A DNA stretch of 41,908 nucleotides from Deinococcus aquatilis DSM 23025 (GCF_000378445.1 NZ_KB899737.1:1-41908); one strand, 5' to 3'. Counted from the stretch's first letter, positions 31,681 to 41,908 are shown. The notes: generated by a model from the letters alone, not told the origin. Numbers and translations: made by a program.

Positions 31681-32778
31681 ATGGACAGGACAGAAGCAAA
31701 TACAGCGGGAACGGACGCAGCAGGAGTGGAGATTGTTTCGAGGCGGCTGACCACCTCCCGCCTTCAGACCCATATTCTGGAAAGGGCGGCGACTGGAGCT
31801 TCAACGCGGCAGATACTGCTGATTCACGGCAACGTGTCCAGCGGCGAGTTTTTCCGTGAGCTGATGACGACGCTGCCCGCAGAGTGGCAGGTGGTGGCCC
31901 CAGACCTGCGCGGCTATGGCCAGACGGAGGCCCGACCCATCGATGCCTCGCGGGGCGTGCGGGACTGGGCCGACGATGTGCTGGCCGTGCTGGACGCACT
32001 GGGCTGGCAGGATGCCGACGTGCTGGGCTGGAGCATGGGCGGCGGCGTCGCCCTGCAACTGACGCTGGACAGTCCGCAGCGGGTGCGTTCGCTGACCCTG
32101 GTCGCGCCAGTCAGTCCTTACGGGTTTGGCGGCACCCACAGCGCGGCGGGTACGCCCAACAGCCCAGATTTCGCCGGGTCGGGCGGCGGGACGGTCAATG
32201 CGGCGTTCGTGGCGGCGGTCGCGGCCAAAGACCGTTCGGACACGGCGGGCAGCCCACGCGACGTGCTGAGAAAGTTCTATGTCAATCCGGCCCGCTTTAC
32301 GCCCTCTGCCGAGCAGGAAGAGCGCTGGGTGGACTCGATGCTGCAAACCCGGACCGGAGACGACTTCTATCCGGGCGACGCCGTGCCCAGTGAGCACTGG
32401 CCCCACGTCGCGCCGGGCACGCGGGGAGTTGCCAACGCCTTCAGCGCCCGCTTCATGAACGTCTCGGCCTTTGCCGACCTGCGCCCGGCTCCCCCGGTGC
32501 TGTGGGTGCGCGGCGACGCCGACGCGATCATCGGTGACAGCAGCCTGTTTGATCTGGCCTACCTGGGTTCGCTGGGCGCGGTTCCCGGCTGGCCCGGCGC
32601 GGAGGCGTGTGCGCCTCAGCCGATGCTGGCGCAGACCCGCGCCATGCTGGAGCAGGCCCAGCAGCAGGGGGGTGAGTTCCGTGAAGTGGTGTTGCCCGGC
32701 GTGGGCCACTCGCCCTTCCTCGAAGCGCCACAGGAGTTTCTGGCGGCATTTACGGCACATCTGGAGGGACGACGCTAG
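31681..32778 (+). CDS. Alpha/beta-hydrolase within the transporter operon
   Basis: The 365-residue cytoplasmic protein has a complete alpha/beta-hydrolase fold: HGNVSSGEFF with the oxyanion-hole segment, nucleophile elbow GWSMGGG (Ser about residue 119), acid in VRGDADAIIGD, and base in GVGHSPF near the C-terminus. A lid of about 100 residues follows the nucleophile. It sits between the binding-protein and LivH genes with its stop (TAG) adjoining the LivH ATG. Intracellular hydrolysis of an imported ester, for example 3-hydroxybutyrate oligomers, would link importer and dehydrogenase; this is inference. There is no signal peptide. Epoxide hydrolase or haloperoxidase-like chemistry is not excluded. 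Confidence 0.8.
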   Translation: MDRTEANTAGTDAAGVEIVSRRLTTSRLQTHILERAATGASTRQILLIHGNVSSGEFFRELMTTLPAEWQVVAPDLRGYGQTEARPIDASRGVRDWADDVLAVLDALGWQDADVLGWSMGGGVALQLTLDSPQRVRSLTLVAPVSPYGFGGTHSAAGTPNSPDFAGSGGGTVNAAFVAAVAAKDRSDTAGSPRDVLRKFYVNPARFTPSAEQEERWVDSMLQTRTGDDFYPGDAVPSEHWPHVAPGTRGVANAFSARFMNVSAFADLRPAPPVLWVRGDADAIIGDSSLFDLAYLGSLGAVPGWPGAEACAPQPMLAQTRAMLEQAQQQGGEFREVVLPGVGHSPFLEAPQEFLAAFTAHLEGRR

Positions 32779-33639
32779 ATGGACCTTTTTTTGCAGACAC
32801 TCCTGAACGGTCTGCTTCAGAGCGGGATTTACGCGCTGGTCGCGTCTGGGCTGGCCCTGTCCGTGGGTGTGGTCGGCATCGTCAATTTTGCCCACGGCGA
32901 GTTTCTGATGATCGGGGCGTTTCTGGCCTGGGCAGCAAGCGCCTCGCTGGGCATCGATCCGCTGTTGTCGCTGCCCGTGGTGGCGCTGGCTGTGTTCGGC
33001 GTGGGCGCTCTGACCTACCGGGTCAGCATCCGGCATGTGCTGCTGGCCCCCGAACTCAACCAGATGCTGCTGACCTTCGGGCTGGGCATCTTGCTGCAAA
33101 ACCTGGCCCTGATGCTGCTGGGCGGCAATACCCGCACCGTCAGCACGCCGTATCAGGCCAGTAGCCTGCAACTGGGTGCCCTGACGGTGGGCGGGCCGAA
33201 AGCCGTGGCATTCGCCTTTGCGCTGGCGCTGCTGGGAACGCTTTATTTCGTGCTGTACCGCACCACACTGGGCCGTCAGATGCGGGCCGTGGCCCAGAAT
33301 CGCCGGGGAGCGCAACTGATCGGCATCAACGTGGACCGGGTATATATGCTGGCCTTCGGGGTGTCGTGCGGCCTGGCGGCGGTGGCGGGCGTGCTGGTCA
33401 GCGTGCTGCTGTTCGCCAGCCCCACCGTCGGGCTGGTGTTCGCGCTCAAGGCGTTTGCCATCATCGTGATGGCGGGCCTGGGCAACCTGACCGGCGTGCT
33501 GTGGGCCTCGGTGCTGCTGGGCGTGTCCGAGGCGCTGGTGCAGACCTACGTGCCGGGCGGCGGCGGCTGGAGCGACGCAGTGTTCTTTCTGATGATTTTC
33601 GGCACCCTGGTCCTGCGTTCCTTTCGGGGGAATCGGTGA
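32779..33639 (+). CDS. ABC permease, LivH type
   Basis: The 286-residue membrane protein is the first permease of the HAAT-class importer. Typical blocks are LLQSGIYALVASGLALSVGVVGIVNFAHGEFLMIGAF at the start, LLTFGLGILLQN, LGRQMRAVAQNRRGAQLIGINVDRVYMLAFGVS (contact loop for the ATPase) and IIVMAGLGNLTGVLWASVLLG. About eight helices. It starts right after the hydrolase stop and overlaps LivM by 4 nt (GTGA). Confidence 0.9.
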   Translation: MDLFLQTLLNGLLQSGIYALVASGLALSVGVVGIVNFAHGEFLMIGAFLAWAASASLGIDPLLSLPVVALAVFGVGALTYRVSIRHVLLAPELNQMLLTFGLGILLQNLALMLLGGNTRTVSTPYQASSLQLGALTVGGPKAVAFAFALALLGTLYFVLYRTTLGRQMRAVAQNRRGAQLIGINVDRVYMLAFGVSCGLAAVAGVLVSVLLFASPTVGLVFALKAFAIIVMAGLGNLTGVLWASVLLGVSEALVQTYVPGGGGWSDAVFFLMIFGTLVLRSFRGNR

Positions 33640-34609
33640 GCGCGGTATCGGCGCGGCCTGTTCCGGCCCGCAGACCCACCTTCGCGTGGCGGGCGCTCCT
33701 GGCGCTGGGCATCTTCTTTGTATTGGCGCTGGCCTTTCCGTTCCTGCCGCTCGGAGACCGCCGCGAATTCCTGCTTCAGATCGGCTTTTTTACGCTGGTG
33801 GCGGGCATCATGGCGCTGTCCTGGGATCTTCTGGCCCGCAGCGGTCAGGTCTCGCTGGCGCACGCGGCGTTTTATGGGCTGGGCGCTTACGGTTACGCGC
33901 TGCTGCTCAAGGCGGGAGTGCCGTGGGGGGCGGCCATGCCGCTGGCTGCACTGACGGCGGGCTTCGTCAGTCTGTTGCTGGGCGGCGTGACCATGCGCCT
34001 GAGCGGGATGTACTTTGCCATCGCCACCCTCGCCTTTACCGAGGTGGTCAGAACCGTGATCCAGAATCTGCCCGAAAGCGTGGCGGGCGGGGCCAACGGG
34101 CTGCTGGTTCCGGCGCTGTTGGGCGGCAATTCTCGGGGGCAATATCTGCTGGCGCTGGCGCTGCTGCTGCTCACGGTGGGCGTCAGTCTGGCCGTGCGGC
34201 TCAGCAAGCTGCACCACGCCTTTGCCGCCATCCGGCAGGGTGAGGAAACGGCGCGGGTGCTGGGCGTGAACGTGGTGCGCTACAAGTTGGCCGCCTTCTT
34301 TCTGTCCAGTGTGCTGGCGGCGCTGGCGGGCGTGCTGTACGCGGGCAAGACCTTCTTCATCAGTCCGCTGGACACCTTCAGTCTGGCCAATTCCATCTCT
34401 CCGCTGACCACCAGCATCTTTGGAGGCCTCTACACCACACTCGGGCCGATTCTGGGCGCGACCGTACTGCGGGTGGCCGAAGAACTGCTGCACAACACCG
34501 TCAAGAACGGCTATCTGGTGGTGTACGGGCTGGTGCTGATGCTCAGTATCCTATGGTTGCCGCGCGGCATCGTGGGATTGTGGCGGCGTGGACGGCAGGG
34601 AGGCGACCT

Positions 34610-34613
<4 letters not shown>
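33636..34613 (+). CDS. ABC permease, LivM type
   Basis: The 325-residue membrane protein is the second permease. The marks are LALAFPFLPLGDRREFLLQIGFFTLVAGIMALSWDLLARSGQVSLAHAAFYGLGAYG, the loop FAAIRQGEETARVLGVNVVRYKLAAFFLSS, and the closing LTTSIFGGLYTTLGPILGAT. Start GTG 33636 overlaps the LivH stop (GTGA); another frame's longer N-terminus upstream is not coding. It ends overlapping the LivG gene, also by GTGA. Confidence 0.9.
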
Positions 34614-35373
<760 letters not shown>

Positions 35374-35377
<4 letters not shown>

Positions 35378-36159
35378 ACGAAACCAGACCGGAGCAAAGT
35401 AGACCAGACGGTCTCAAACAGGACGCAACCACACAGGCCCGCGCCGGACAGGAACTCGTCATCGAACATCTGGCCGCAGGCTACGGCAAGGTGCAGGTGT
35501 TGTGGGACGTGAGTGTGCGGGTGGGGCCGGGAGAGTTCGTTGCCATGATCGGGGCGAACGGAGCGGGCAAAACCACCACGCTGCGGGCCGTCAGCGGCGT
35601 GGTCAAGCCCACCGGGGGCCGCATCCAGCTGGGTGGGCGGGACATCACCCGCGCCGCGCCCAGCGAGGTGGTGGCACTGGGGCTGGGTCACGTCCCGGAA
35701 GGCCGCGAACTGTTTGCCATGATGACTGTGCGTGAGAATCTGGAACTCGGCGCGGCCATGCGCCCGGAAGCCAGAGCCGCCCAGCAGGACACGCTGGAGC
35801 AGGTGTACCGCCTGTTTCCACGCCTTCAGGAACGCTCGAAGCAGATGGCGGGCACCCTGTCGGGCGGCGAGCAGCAGATGGTGGCCGTGGGCCGCGCCCT
35901 GATGGGCCTGCCCAGCATTCTGGTGGTGGACGAACCCAGCCTGGGCCTGTCGCCGCTGATGACCCAGACGGTGTTCGAGGCACTGAAGGTCGTGAACGCT
36001 GAGGGGGTCAGCGTGCTGCTCGTGGAACAGAATGTGGGCCTCAGTCTGCGGCTGGCCCACCGCGCCTACGTGCTGGAAAACGGGCAGGTGGTCAAGGAAG
36101 GTACGGGTGAGGCGCTGCTGGCCGATCCCGGCGTGCGGGCGGCGTATCTGGCGCTGTGA
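35374..36159 (+). CDS. ABC ATPase, LivF type
   Basis: The 261-residue ATPase has a polar N-terminal extension of about 25 residues, Walker [10 protein letters not shown], signature [16 protein letters not shown], Walker [12 protein letters not shown] and H-loop VEQNVGL. It completes a full five-component importer (binding protein, two permeases, two ATPases). It starts by a 4-nt ATGA overlap with LivG and its stop overlaps a possible GTG start of the regulator gene (GTGA). Confidence 0.9.
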
Positions 36160-39100
36160 CGCCCCCCGATTTTTCTGCCGCTGCTGTCCCTGATAGCATC
36201 GCGGCAGAAATGACCCCGAATTGGCGTGACCTGACCTCCTCACGGCGGGCGCGGTGGCCTGCTGTGCGCGGCGCGGTGCCCCGCCCCCGGCTGGGTGAGG
36301 CCCTCGCCTCGGCGCGGGTGCTGGTGGTGGTGGCTCCGGCGGGCTACGGCAAAACCACGGCCCTCGCTGCGGGTGGACCAGACCAGGGGCAGGGACTTGG
36401 GGAACTGGCCTGGCTGACGCTGGACGCCGACGACGCCGACCCACAGGTATTGGCGGCTGGGCTGGCACTGGCCGCCGAGAGTCTGCCGGGCGGCGCGGCG
36501 GTGGGAGCCATGTTGGATGCGGGCGCACCTCCCCGGCGGGTGGCGGCGCGTCTGGCCGACGTGCTGGACGCCTGCGCGGGTCTGCTGGTACTGGATGAGG
36601 CCCAGCATCTGGCTGGCCCACTGACCGGCGTGATGCTGCGCGAACTGCTGGACTGCGGGGCAGGCCGGGTGGCGCTGCTGTCGCGCACGCCGCTGCCGCT
36701 GCTGGAACTGACTCCACTGGACGCCGCAGGCGAGGTGGTGCGGCTCTCGGCGGCGGAACTTGCCTTCACCGTGCCTGAAATCGGTGACCTGTAGCGTGCC
36801 CACGGCCTCACGCCCTCCGGCCCGGACGTGCAACTGGCCCACGCCGTGACAGAAGGCTGGCCGATTGCGGCGCGGTTTCTGGCCCAGGCCGCCGCACAGG
36901 GACGCGTTCGCCTGAGCGATCTGGCCGACCTCGACGGCGGCGAGGCACAGTTGGGCACGCTGTTCGATTATCTGGCGCAGGAGGTGTTGGGTCCGCTGGA
37001 ACCGGCGCTGCGGGGTCTGCTCACCCGCAGCAGCGTCTTTGAAGAGCTGACGCCCGAACTGCTGGAAACCGTGCTGGAAGAACCCAACGCGGCGGCTCTT
37101 TTGGAAACGCTGGCCGACAGCGGCACCTTCCTGATCCGTTCGGGTGAGGCGGGCATGCGGGTCTACCGTGCCCATCCACTGCTGCGTGCCCATCTGCGGC
37201 GGCTGCTGGAACCGCACACCGCGCAGGTGTTGGCCGCACGCGGCGCAGATTACTTCGAGCAGACTGGACGGCCCCGCCGTGCCCTGGCCGCTCACCTGCT
37301 GTCGGGGCACACCGCGCAGGCGGCGGCATTGCTGGCCGCGCACGGCTCGGCCTGGCTGGCACTCGGAAGGGTCACGCTGGTCGAACGCAGCCTCAAGCGC
37401 CTGCCCCGTCCTGCCTGGACTCCGGAACTGCACGCACTGGCCGGAGACGCGCTGCGCCTGTCTTCACGCTACGCCGAGGCGCTGAGCGAATACGCGCAGG
37501 CCACGCCGCTGGCCCGCGCGCTCGGAGAGGTTCAGGTGGGCCTCGACACCGTGCAGCCCAACCAGACGTGGGCACCGTTGGATGAGGCCGAGGCCTGGGC
37601 CAGCGGCAGCGACCTGAACCGGGTGCGGCGATTCCGGGCCGAAAACCTGCTGAATGCAGGGCAGTTGGCCGCCGCAGTCGCGCTCGCACCGGAGTTGGCT
37701 TCCGGCGCACGGTACGCGCTGCGAACCGGTGACCTGAACCGCGCCCTGCAACTGGCACGGGCCGCCGCACAGGGAGAGGCGGGCGGAGCGCGGGCCGCCC
37801 AGAACCACCGCGAGGGGTTGTTGCTGGCAAGTTTTATCCATGCCATCCGGGGAGACGCCCTTGACGCGGCCCGCTGCGCCGAGAGTGGGCTGGCCGAGGG
37901 CGAACGGCTCGGCAGTCCGTTCGTGCGGTCGCTGGCATTGACGCGGCTGGGGCACGCCCACGTCACGGCAGGCGATCTCGCGGCGGCGCAGGTGGCCTAC
38001 CGTCAGGCGCAGGGCATGGCGCAGGGGGTCGCTGAACGCCTTCAGGCCGAGCCGCTGATGGGGCTGGCTTATCTGGCGGGGCAGGCAGGCGACGCCCGGC
38101 TGTCCGGAACTCTCAAGGATGAAGCGCTGGCCCAGACGCAGGGGGACGGCTACATGACGGCCCTCCTGCAGTTGATGACGGCTCTGGGCTGCTGGCACGC
38201 TGGGCGGTATGATCCAGATTCGCTGGACGCCGCTCAGCAGGCTTTCGAGAGCTGCACCGATGCGTTCGGGCTGGCCTGCGTCGCGCTGGCCCGTTACGCT
38301 GCTGGAGAAGAGTACGCGGTGCAGGCAGCGGCTCAGGGTGCAGCGGCCTATCCATTTCTGCTGAGCAGGCGCTCGCTGTTTTCGCCCTATCCAGACCGGG
38401 CCAGACGGGGGGCGCTGCTGGCGCGGCTGGTGGCCGCCCTACCGCAGTTCCGCGCCGATCTGCTGCCCACCGCCCGCGCCCTGGGATACGCCGACATGCC
38501 TGCTCCCAGCGACACGCCGGGATTTGAAGTGCGGGTGCAGGTACTGGGCCGGGTGGTGGTGACCCGTGGGATGGAGGGCCGTCCACGCGACTGGGGCCGG
38601 GCCAAAGCGCGGGACTTGTTGATCCTCCTGGCGATCCATCCCGGCGGCCTGAACCGCGAGGTGGCGCAGGAAATCCTCTTTCCGGGGGCCGATCCGGGGG
38701 TGGGCGAACGAAATTTCCGGGTGACGCTCCACGCGCTCGGGCAGGTGCTTGAGGAGGGTGCGCCCAGCGGCTCTTTGCTGGAGCGCGGCGAGTGGATTCG
38801 TCTGCGCCCCAGTCCTGACCTTCACGTTGATCTGCATGCGGCGCAGGTGGTGTTCAGCAGCCCAGCCGCGACGCCGGGCCGCCTAGAGGCGCTGCTGACC
38901 CTGCCGGACGCCGTGGCGGCCTCTGAACTGGAAGCCGTGGAGCAGGAAGCTGCCCGCTACGCCGCCCACCTGCCCGACGCACTGGCCGAAGAATCGGTGG
39001 CCGCCCTACATGCGGGTCAGCCTGACCGGGCCGCCCGAGCTGCCGAACGCGCCCTGAGTCTCGATCCAGCCCACGAACCCGCTGCCCGGAGCCTGATGCG

Positions 39101-39230
39101 TGCCCATCATGCCCGCGCCAACCTGTCTGCGGTGCAGCGCGTCTATGCCAGCCTGGGCACAGCACTGGCAGAACTCGGCCTCCAGGCGCTGCCCGAAACC
39201 GAGCTGCTGTACCGAAGCCTGACCCGCTGA
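36156..39230 (+). pseudogene. MalT-like ATPase/BTAD regulator interrupted by one TAG
   Basis: One reading frame of 1025 codons is interrupted only by TAG at 36792-36794. N-terminal part: Walker [10 protein letters not shown] (about residue 60) and Walker [11 protein letters not shown], as in MalT/LuxR-type STAND ATPases. A helical repeat middle follows (about 330-780). The C-terminal part has a winged-helix segment with [10 protein letters not shown] and [14 protein letters not shown] (about 788-870), then a BTAD-like helical domain to residue 1024, as in SARP regulators but at the C-terminus. Protein on both sides of the TAG aligns with one family layout (VPEIGDL / RAHGLT). It could be a CAG-to-TAG mutation, a sequencing error, or a gene expressed as two chains with restart at GTG 36828. 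A start at ATG 36210 is also possible. Confidence 0.75.
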
Positions 39231-39241
39231 CGGCCCGGTGC

Positions 39242-39285
39242 CAGCGTCATGAAGTAACGGCGCAGTGACGCTGTGCCCGTACACT
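39242..39285 (+). promoter_or_regulatory. SARP-type activator site and -10 box, dehydrogenase gene
   Basis: GTAACGG (39254-39260), 4 nt, GTGACGC (39265-39271), 8 nt, TACACT (39280-39285), then 7 nt to the ATG. It is the same module as at 30328-30359. The second heptamer is also part of an inverted repeat CAGCGTCA (39242-39249) / TGACGCTG (39266-39273). The separate promoter shows that the dehydrogenase is not simply part of the transporter operon but is likely under the same control. Confidence 0.6.
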
Positions 39286-39292
39286 CCGGCGC

Positions 39293-40081
39293 ATGACCTT
39301 TCAAGAACAAGAACGCGCTCCCCTTGCTCAACGCAGCGCCCTCGTTACGGGCGGCACGGGCGGCATCGGTCTTGCCATCGCCCAACGGTTTCAGGCCGAC
39401 GGGATGCGTGTGGCCGTCCTTGATCTCGACCGACCTGCCGCCCGCGACACTGCCGCGCAGCACGGCCTGACCTTCATTGCCGCCGACCTCTCCGTGCGGG
39501 CCGACTGTCACCGCGCAGTAGCCGAGGTGGTGGCCGAACTGGGCGCACTGGACGTGCTGGTCAACAATGCCGGATTCCAGCACATCGACCCCATCGCTGA
39601 TTTTCCTGAAGACCGCTGGGACGCGATGCTGGCCGTGATGTTGACTGCTCCTTTTGTGCTGAGCAAGCTCGCCTGGCCCCATCTCCGGCGCACGGGGCAG
39701 GGCCGCATTATCAATCTGTCCAGCATCCATGGGCACGTCGCCAGTCCGTTCAAGAGTGCCTACGTGAGTGCCAAACACGGCCTGATCGGGCTGACCCGCA
39801 CGGCGGCGCTGGAGGCGGGCGAACAGGGCATCACGGTCAATGCGATCTGTCCGGGCTACGTCCGCACACCGCTCGTCGAGGGCCAGTTGGCAGATCAGGC
39901 CCGTACCCGTGGCCTCAGCGTTCAGGAGGTGGAGCGGCTTGTGATGCTGGAGCCTGCCGCCATCAAACAGTTGCTGGAGCCGCAGGATGTGGCGGCCCTT
40001 GCCAGCTACGTCGCCAGCCCCGCCGCGTGGGGCATGACGGGCGCAGTACTCGACCTCGATCTGGGCTGGACAGCCCGCTGA
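39293..40081 (+). CDS. 3-hydroxybutyrate dehydrogenase
   Basis: The 262-residue SDR enzyme oxidises (R)-3-hydroxybutyrate to acetoacetate with NAD+. Cofactor loop [23 protein letters not shown], catalytic Ser in [21 protein letters not shown], with Tyr and Lys of the Y-x3-K pair in the same block. The sequence [21 protein letters not shown] and [19 protein letters not shown] closely follows bacterial 3-hydroxybutyrate dehydrogenases and separates it from general FabG-like SDRs. A ketone-body CoA-transferase pair follows about 700 bp downstream, which supports the assignment: the product acetoacetate is its substrate. Transcript probably leaderless. Confidence 0.85.
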   Translation: MTFQEQERAPLAQRSALVTGGTGGIGLAIAQRFQADGMRVAVLDLDRPAARDTAAQHGLTFIAADLSVRADCHRAVAEVVAELGALDVLVNNAGFQHIDPIADFPEDRWDAMLAVMLTAPFVLSKLAWPHLRRTGQGRIINLSSIHGHVASPFKSAYVSAKHGLIGLTRTAALEAGEQGITVNAICPGYVRTPLVEGQLADQARTRGLSVQEVERLVMLEPAAIKQLLEPQDVAALASYVASPAAWGMTGAVLDLDLGWTAR

Positions 40082-40086
40082 CCTGT

Positions 40087-40200
40087 ATGGCAGTAACCAA
40101 ACCCGAGCAGGGTGAGGAGGAGCAGGAACGAATGTCGGAAGATCAACTCGCCTCCGTCCCTTTCAACTTCAGCGATCCGGCTGACCCGGACAGGGTGTGA
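40087..40200 (+). CDS. Possible 37-residue acidic peptide
   Basis: ATG 40087 to TGA 40200 encodes a polar peptide (MAVTKPEQGEEEQERMSED then QLASVPFNFSDPADPDRV). It starts 5 nt after the dehydrogenase stop and has no clear ribosome site. Its composition looks protein-like but it may be a remnant or chance. No family recognised. Confidence 0.3.
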   Translation: MAVTKPEQGEEEQERMSEDQLASVPFNFSDPADPDRV

Positions 40201-40207
40201 TGTCGAA

Positions 40208-40292
40208 GTAACGGACCGGGGGTAGCCTCTGGCCTGTACTGACAATCCACGCAAGGAGGACCATGCCCAACACGGCATCCAGACATCTATGA
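40208..40292 (+). promoter_or_regulatory. Orphan promoter and ribosome site with a 9-codon frame
   Basis: A third GTAACGG is at 40208-40214, with a TGTACT at 40235-40240, but no good second heptamer. A perfect AAGGAGG (40253-40259) precedes ATG 40263, which opens a frame of only nine codons (MPNTASRHL) ending at 40292. It looks like the start of a gene whose body is lost, or a leader peptide. Confidence 0.35.
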
Positions 40293-40447
40293 CGGGCCAT
40301 TCAGCCTCTCCCCTGCCTGCTTCGGCGCTTCAGGCTCTCCGCGACAAAGAGCGATGCGCCCAGAGCATCGGCTATAACCCGTTCCGCTTCAAATTCACCG
40401 CCTTGTGGATCAGCGCGGGTCTGGTCGGAACTGTGAGCTGTGGATGA
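40289..40447 (+). CDS. Possible 52-residue protein, coupled to a 9-codon frame
   Basis: ATG 40289 overlaps the TGA of the nine-codon frame (ATGA) and opens 52 codons with LQALRDKERCAQSIGYN and a hydrophobic end ALWISAGLVGTVSCG. It is unrecognised. The overlap with a strong ribosome site upstream makes expression possible; the opposite strand is also open here, so the coding strand is uncertain. Confidence 0.25.
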   Translation: MTGHSASPLPASALQALRDKERCAQSIGYNPFRFKFTALWISAGLVGTVSCG

Positions 40448-40660
40448 AGAGCAGATCAGTAGACGAGCGGCGGGGATAAAAATTTGCCAGAAGCCAGAAG
40501 TCTGTATTGCTGATTGGAGAGTGGGGCCTTCCAGACGTGCTTCCGTCTTCGCAGGATCGGATATCAGGTTGACCTTTAAACGAATTGGGCAAGCGTGCAC
40601 GAGGTCGCCTCACCGCTTTGCCGTAGGGTCAAAAAATATGACAACGGATACCAGACACAA

Positions 40661-40743
40661 CAGGTCCTGATGGGAATGGAATTTTCTCCCGCCGTCTGGT
40701 TAAGCGGCTGATTCCATCACGACCTGCTCGATTTTCTTTTTTT
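40661..40743 (+). terminator. Large structured element with T-tract before CoA-transferase
   Basis: CAGGTC-c-TGATGG (40661-40673) pairs with CCATCA-c-GACCTG (40714-40726), 12 bp with one mismatch, enclosing a 40-nt region. An alternative stem TGGAAT (40677-40682) / ATTCCA (40711-40716) competes for the same 3' bases, with GCCG (40691-40694) / CGGC (40705-40708) inside. A T-rich run (40731-40743) follows. It may be an intrinsic terminator for upstream transcripts or an attenuator in the leader of the CoA-transferase genes. A small hairpin TGTTCGG/CCGAACA lies at 40752-40771. Confidence 0.5.
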
Positions 40744-40784
40744 CAACAGAGTGTTCGGGAGCAGCCGAACAGACAGGAGCAGCG

Positions 40785-41479
40785 ATGAACAAAATGTATC
40801 CGAGTGCGGAGGCAGCGCTGTCGGGGGTGGTGGCCGATGGTCAGACGGTGGCGGTGGGGGGTTTCGGGCTGTGCGGGATTCCCGAAGCCTTGATCTTGGC
40901 CCTGCGCGACAGTGGGGTCCGCGACCTGACTGCCGTGAGCAACAACGCGGGCGTGGACGGTTTTGGGCTGGGCTTGCTGCTCGCCACCCGCCAGATTCGC
41001 AAGATGATCTCCAGTTACGTGGGCGAGAACAAGGAATTCGAGCGCCAATATCTGGCGGGCGAACTGGAACTGGAATTCACCCCACAGGGCACGCTGGCCG
41101 AGCGGATGCGGGCCGGTGGCGCGGGCATTCCGGGCTTCTATACCAAAACCGGCGTCGGCACGTTGGTGGCCCAGGGCAAGGAACACAAAGACTTTGATGG
41201 GCAGACCTATCTGCTCGAACGCGGCATCGTGGCCGACGTGGCGCTCGTGAAGGCCTGGAAGGCCGATACGAGCGGGAATCTGGTGTTCCGCAAGACGGCA
41301 CGCAACTTTAATCCGGTGGTCGCGAGCTGTGGGCGGGTGACGGTGGCCGAGGTAGAAGAGGTGGTGGCGGTGGGCGAGCTGGACCCCGATCAGATTCACA
41401 CGCCGGGGATCTATGTGCAGCGGCTCTTGGTCAATGCGGCCCCTGAAAAACGTATCGAGCAGAGGACGGTGAGGCTCTG

Positions 41480-41480
<1 letters not shown>
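40785..41480 (+). CDS. scoA: 3-oxoacid CoA-transferase subunit A
   Basis: The 231-residue alpha subunit of a family-I CoA-transferase moves CoA from succinyl-CoA to acetoacetate or a related 3-oxoacid. Conserved parts are [17 protein letters not shown] (CoA-binding glycine-rich loop), [69 protein letters not shown], and [15 protein letters not shown] (40775-40779) precedes the ATG. The stop overlaps the beta-subunit start by 1 nt. With the upstream 3-hydroxybutyrate dehydrogenase it completes the steps to acetoacetyl-CoA. Butyrate- or acetate-CoA transferase specificity is a less likely alternative. Confidence 0.9.

Positions 41481-41908
<428 letters not shown>

Larger units (their letters stand above)
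40082..40784. other. 703-bp stretch with small frames and a structured leader
   Basis: Between the dehydrogenase and CoA-transferase genes there is no large gene. It holds a 37-codon acidic frame (40087-40200), a promoter-like segment with a strong ribosome site (40208-40292), a 52-codon frame (40289-40447) and a large stem with T-rich tail (40661-40743) before the CoA-transferase. Nothing recognisable is seen in 40448-40660. The mixture suggests a decayed or rearranged region. Confidence 0.4.

Noticed and set aside
31801..33315. 504-codon minus-strand frame
   Set aside because: Antisense of the alpha/beta-hydrolase and LivH genes, which are unmistakable; the frame has no domain of its own.
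40301..40600. 99-codon minus-strand frame before the CoA-transferase gene
   Set aside because: Not recognised, no ribosome site, and it crosses a small plus-strand frame that has a better start context; too weak to list as a gene.

Overview
The window looks like chromosomal DNA of a Deinococcus species. Composition is fairly GC-rich, most proteins are of recognisably Deinococcus-like families, and many genes have a TANNNT -10 box only 5-10 nt in front of the start codon, the layout of the leaderless transcripts common in this genus. I saw no tRNA, rRNA, CRISPR array or prophage. The taxonomic call is an inference from style, not from a marker gene.

Layout. 1-345: N-terminal part of an IS4-type transposase running off the left edge. 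495-7060: housekeeping and accessory genes: AzlC/AzlD amino-acid exporter, META-domain secreted protein, VOC protein, methionine aminopeptidase, a small membrane-anchored protein and a MASE1-GGDEF-EAL protein. 7128-20594: a large catabolic locus in two divergent operons. The minus operon encodes a DUF885 hydrolase, an IclR regulator and an M24-fold hydrolase. The plus operon encodes a peptide-type ABC importer without ATPases, a ketopantoate-reductase-like enzyme, a Gfo/Idh oxidoreductase, a second DUF885 protein, an RraA-type protein, an SDR and an M29 aminopeptidase; the last six genes are chained by 4-nt overlaps. A TTCCAC-N3-GTGGAA palindrome sits in the divergent promoter region. 20659-23158: a broken haem-binding-domain gene, then an ArsR regulator coupled to a SulP anion transporter. 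23375-29056: a small EWDAVD-repeat protein, a large secreted stalk-domain protein, a GlcG/HbpS-type protein, and a DinB/DUF3224/DinB operon divergent from a WYL-domain regulator. 29100-30242: a MetX-like alpha/beta-hydrolase.

30370-41908 (right edge): a LivK-like binding protein, an alpha/beta-hydrolase, LivHMGF, a large ATPase/BTAD (SARP-like) regulator broken by one in-frame TAG, 3-hydroxybutyrate dehydrogenase, and both subunits of a 3-oxoacid CoA-transferase (the second cut by the edge). I read this as an uptake and oxidation route for 3-hydroxybutyrate or related (oligo)esters.

The strongest unexplained signal is that the two promoters heading the transporter operon (30328-30359) and the dehydrogenase gene (39254-39285) share GTAACGG-N4-GTGACGC-N8-TACACT with identical spacing. 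Two heptamers 11 bp apart, the second 8 bp upstream of the -10 box, is the geometry known for SARP activators, and a gene for a regulator with that type of DNA-binding region lies between the two promoters.
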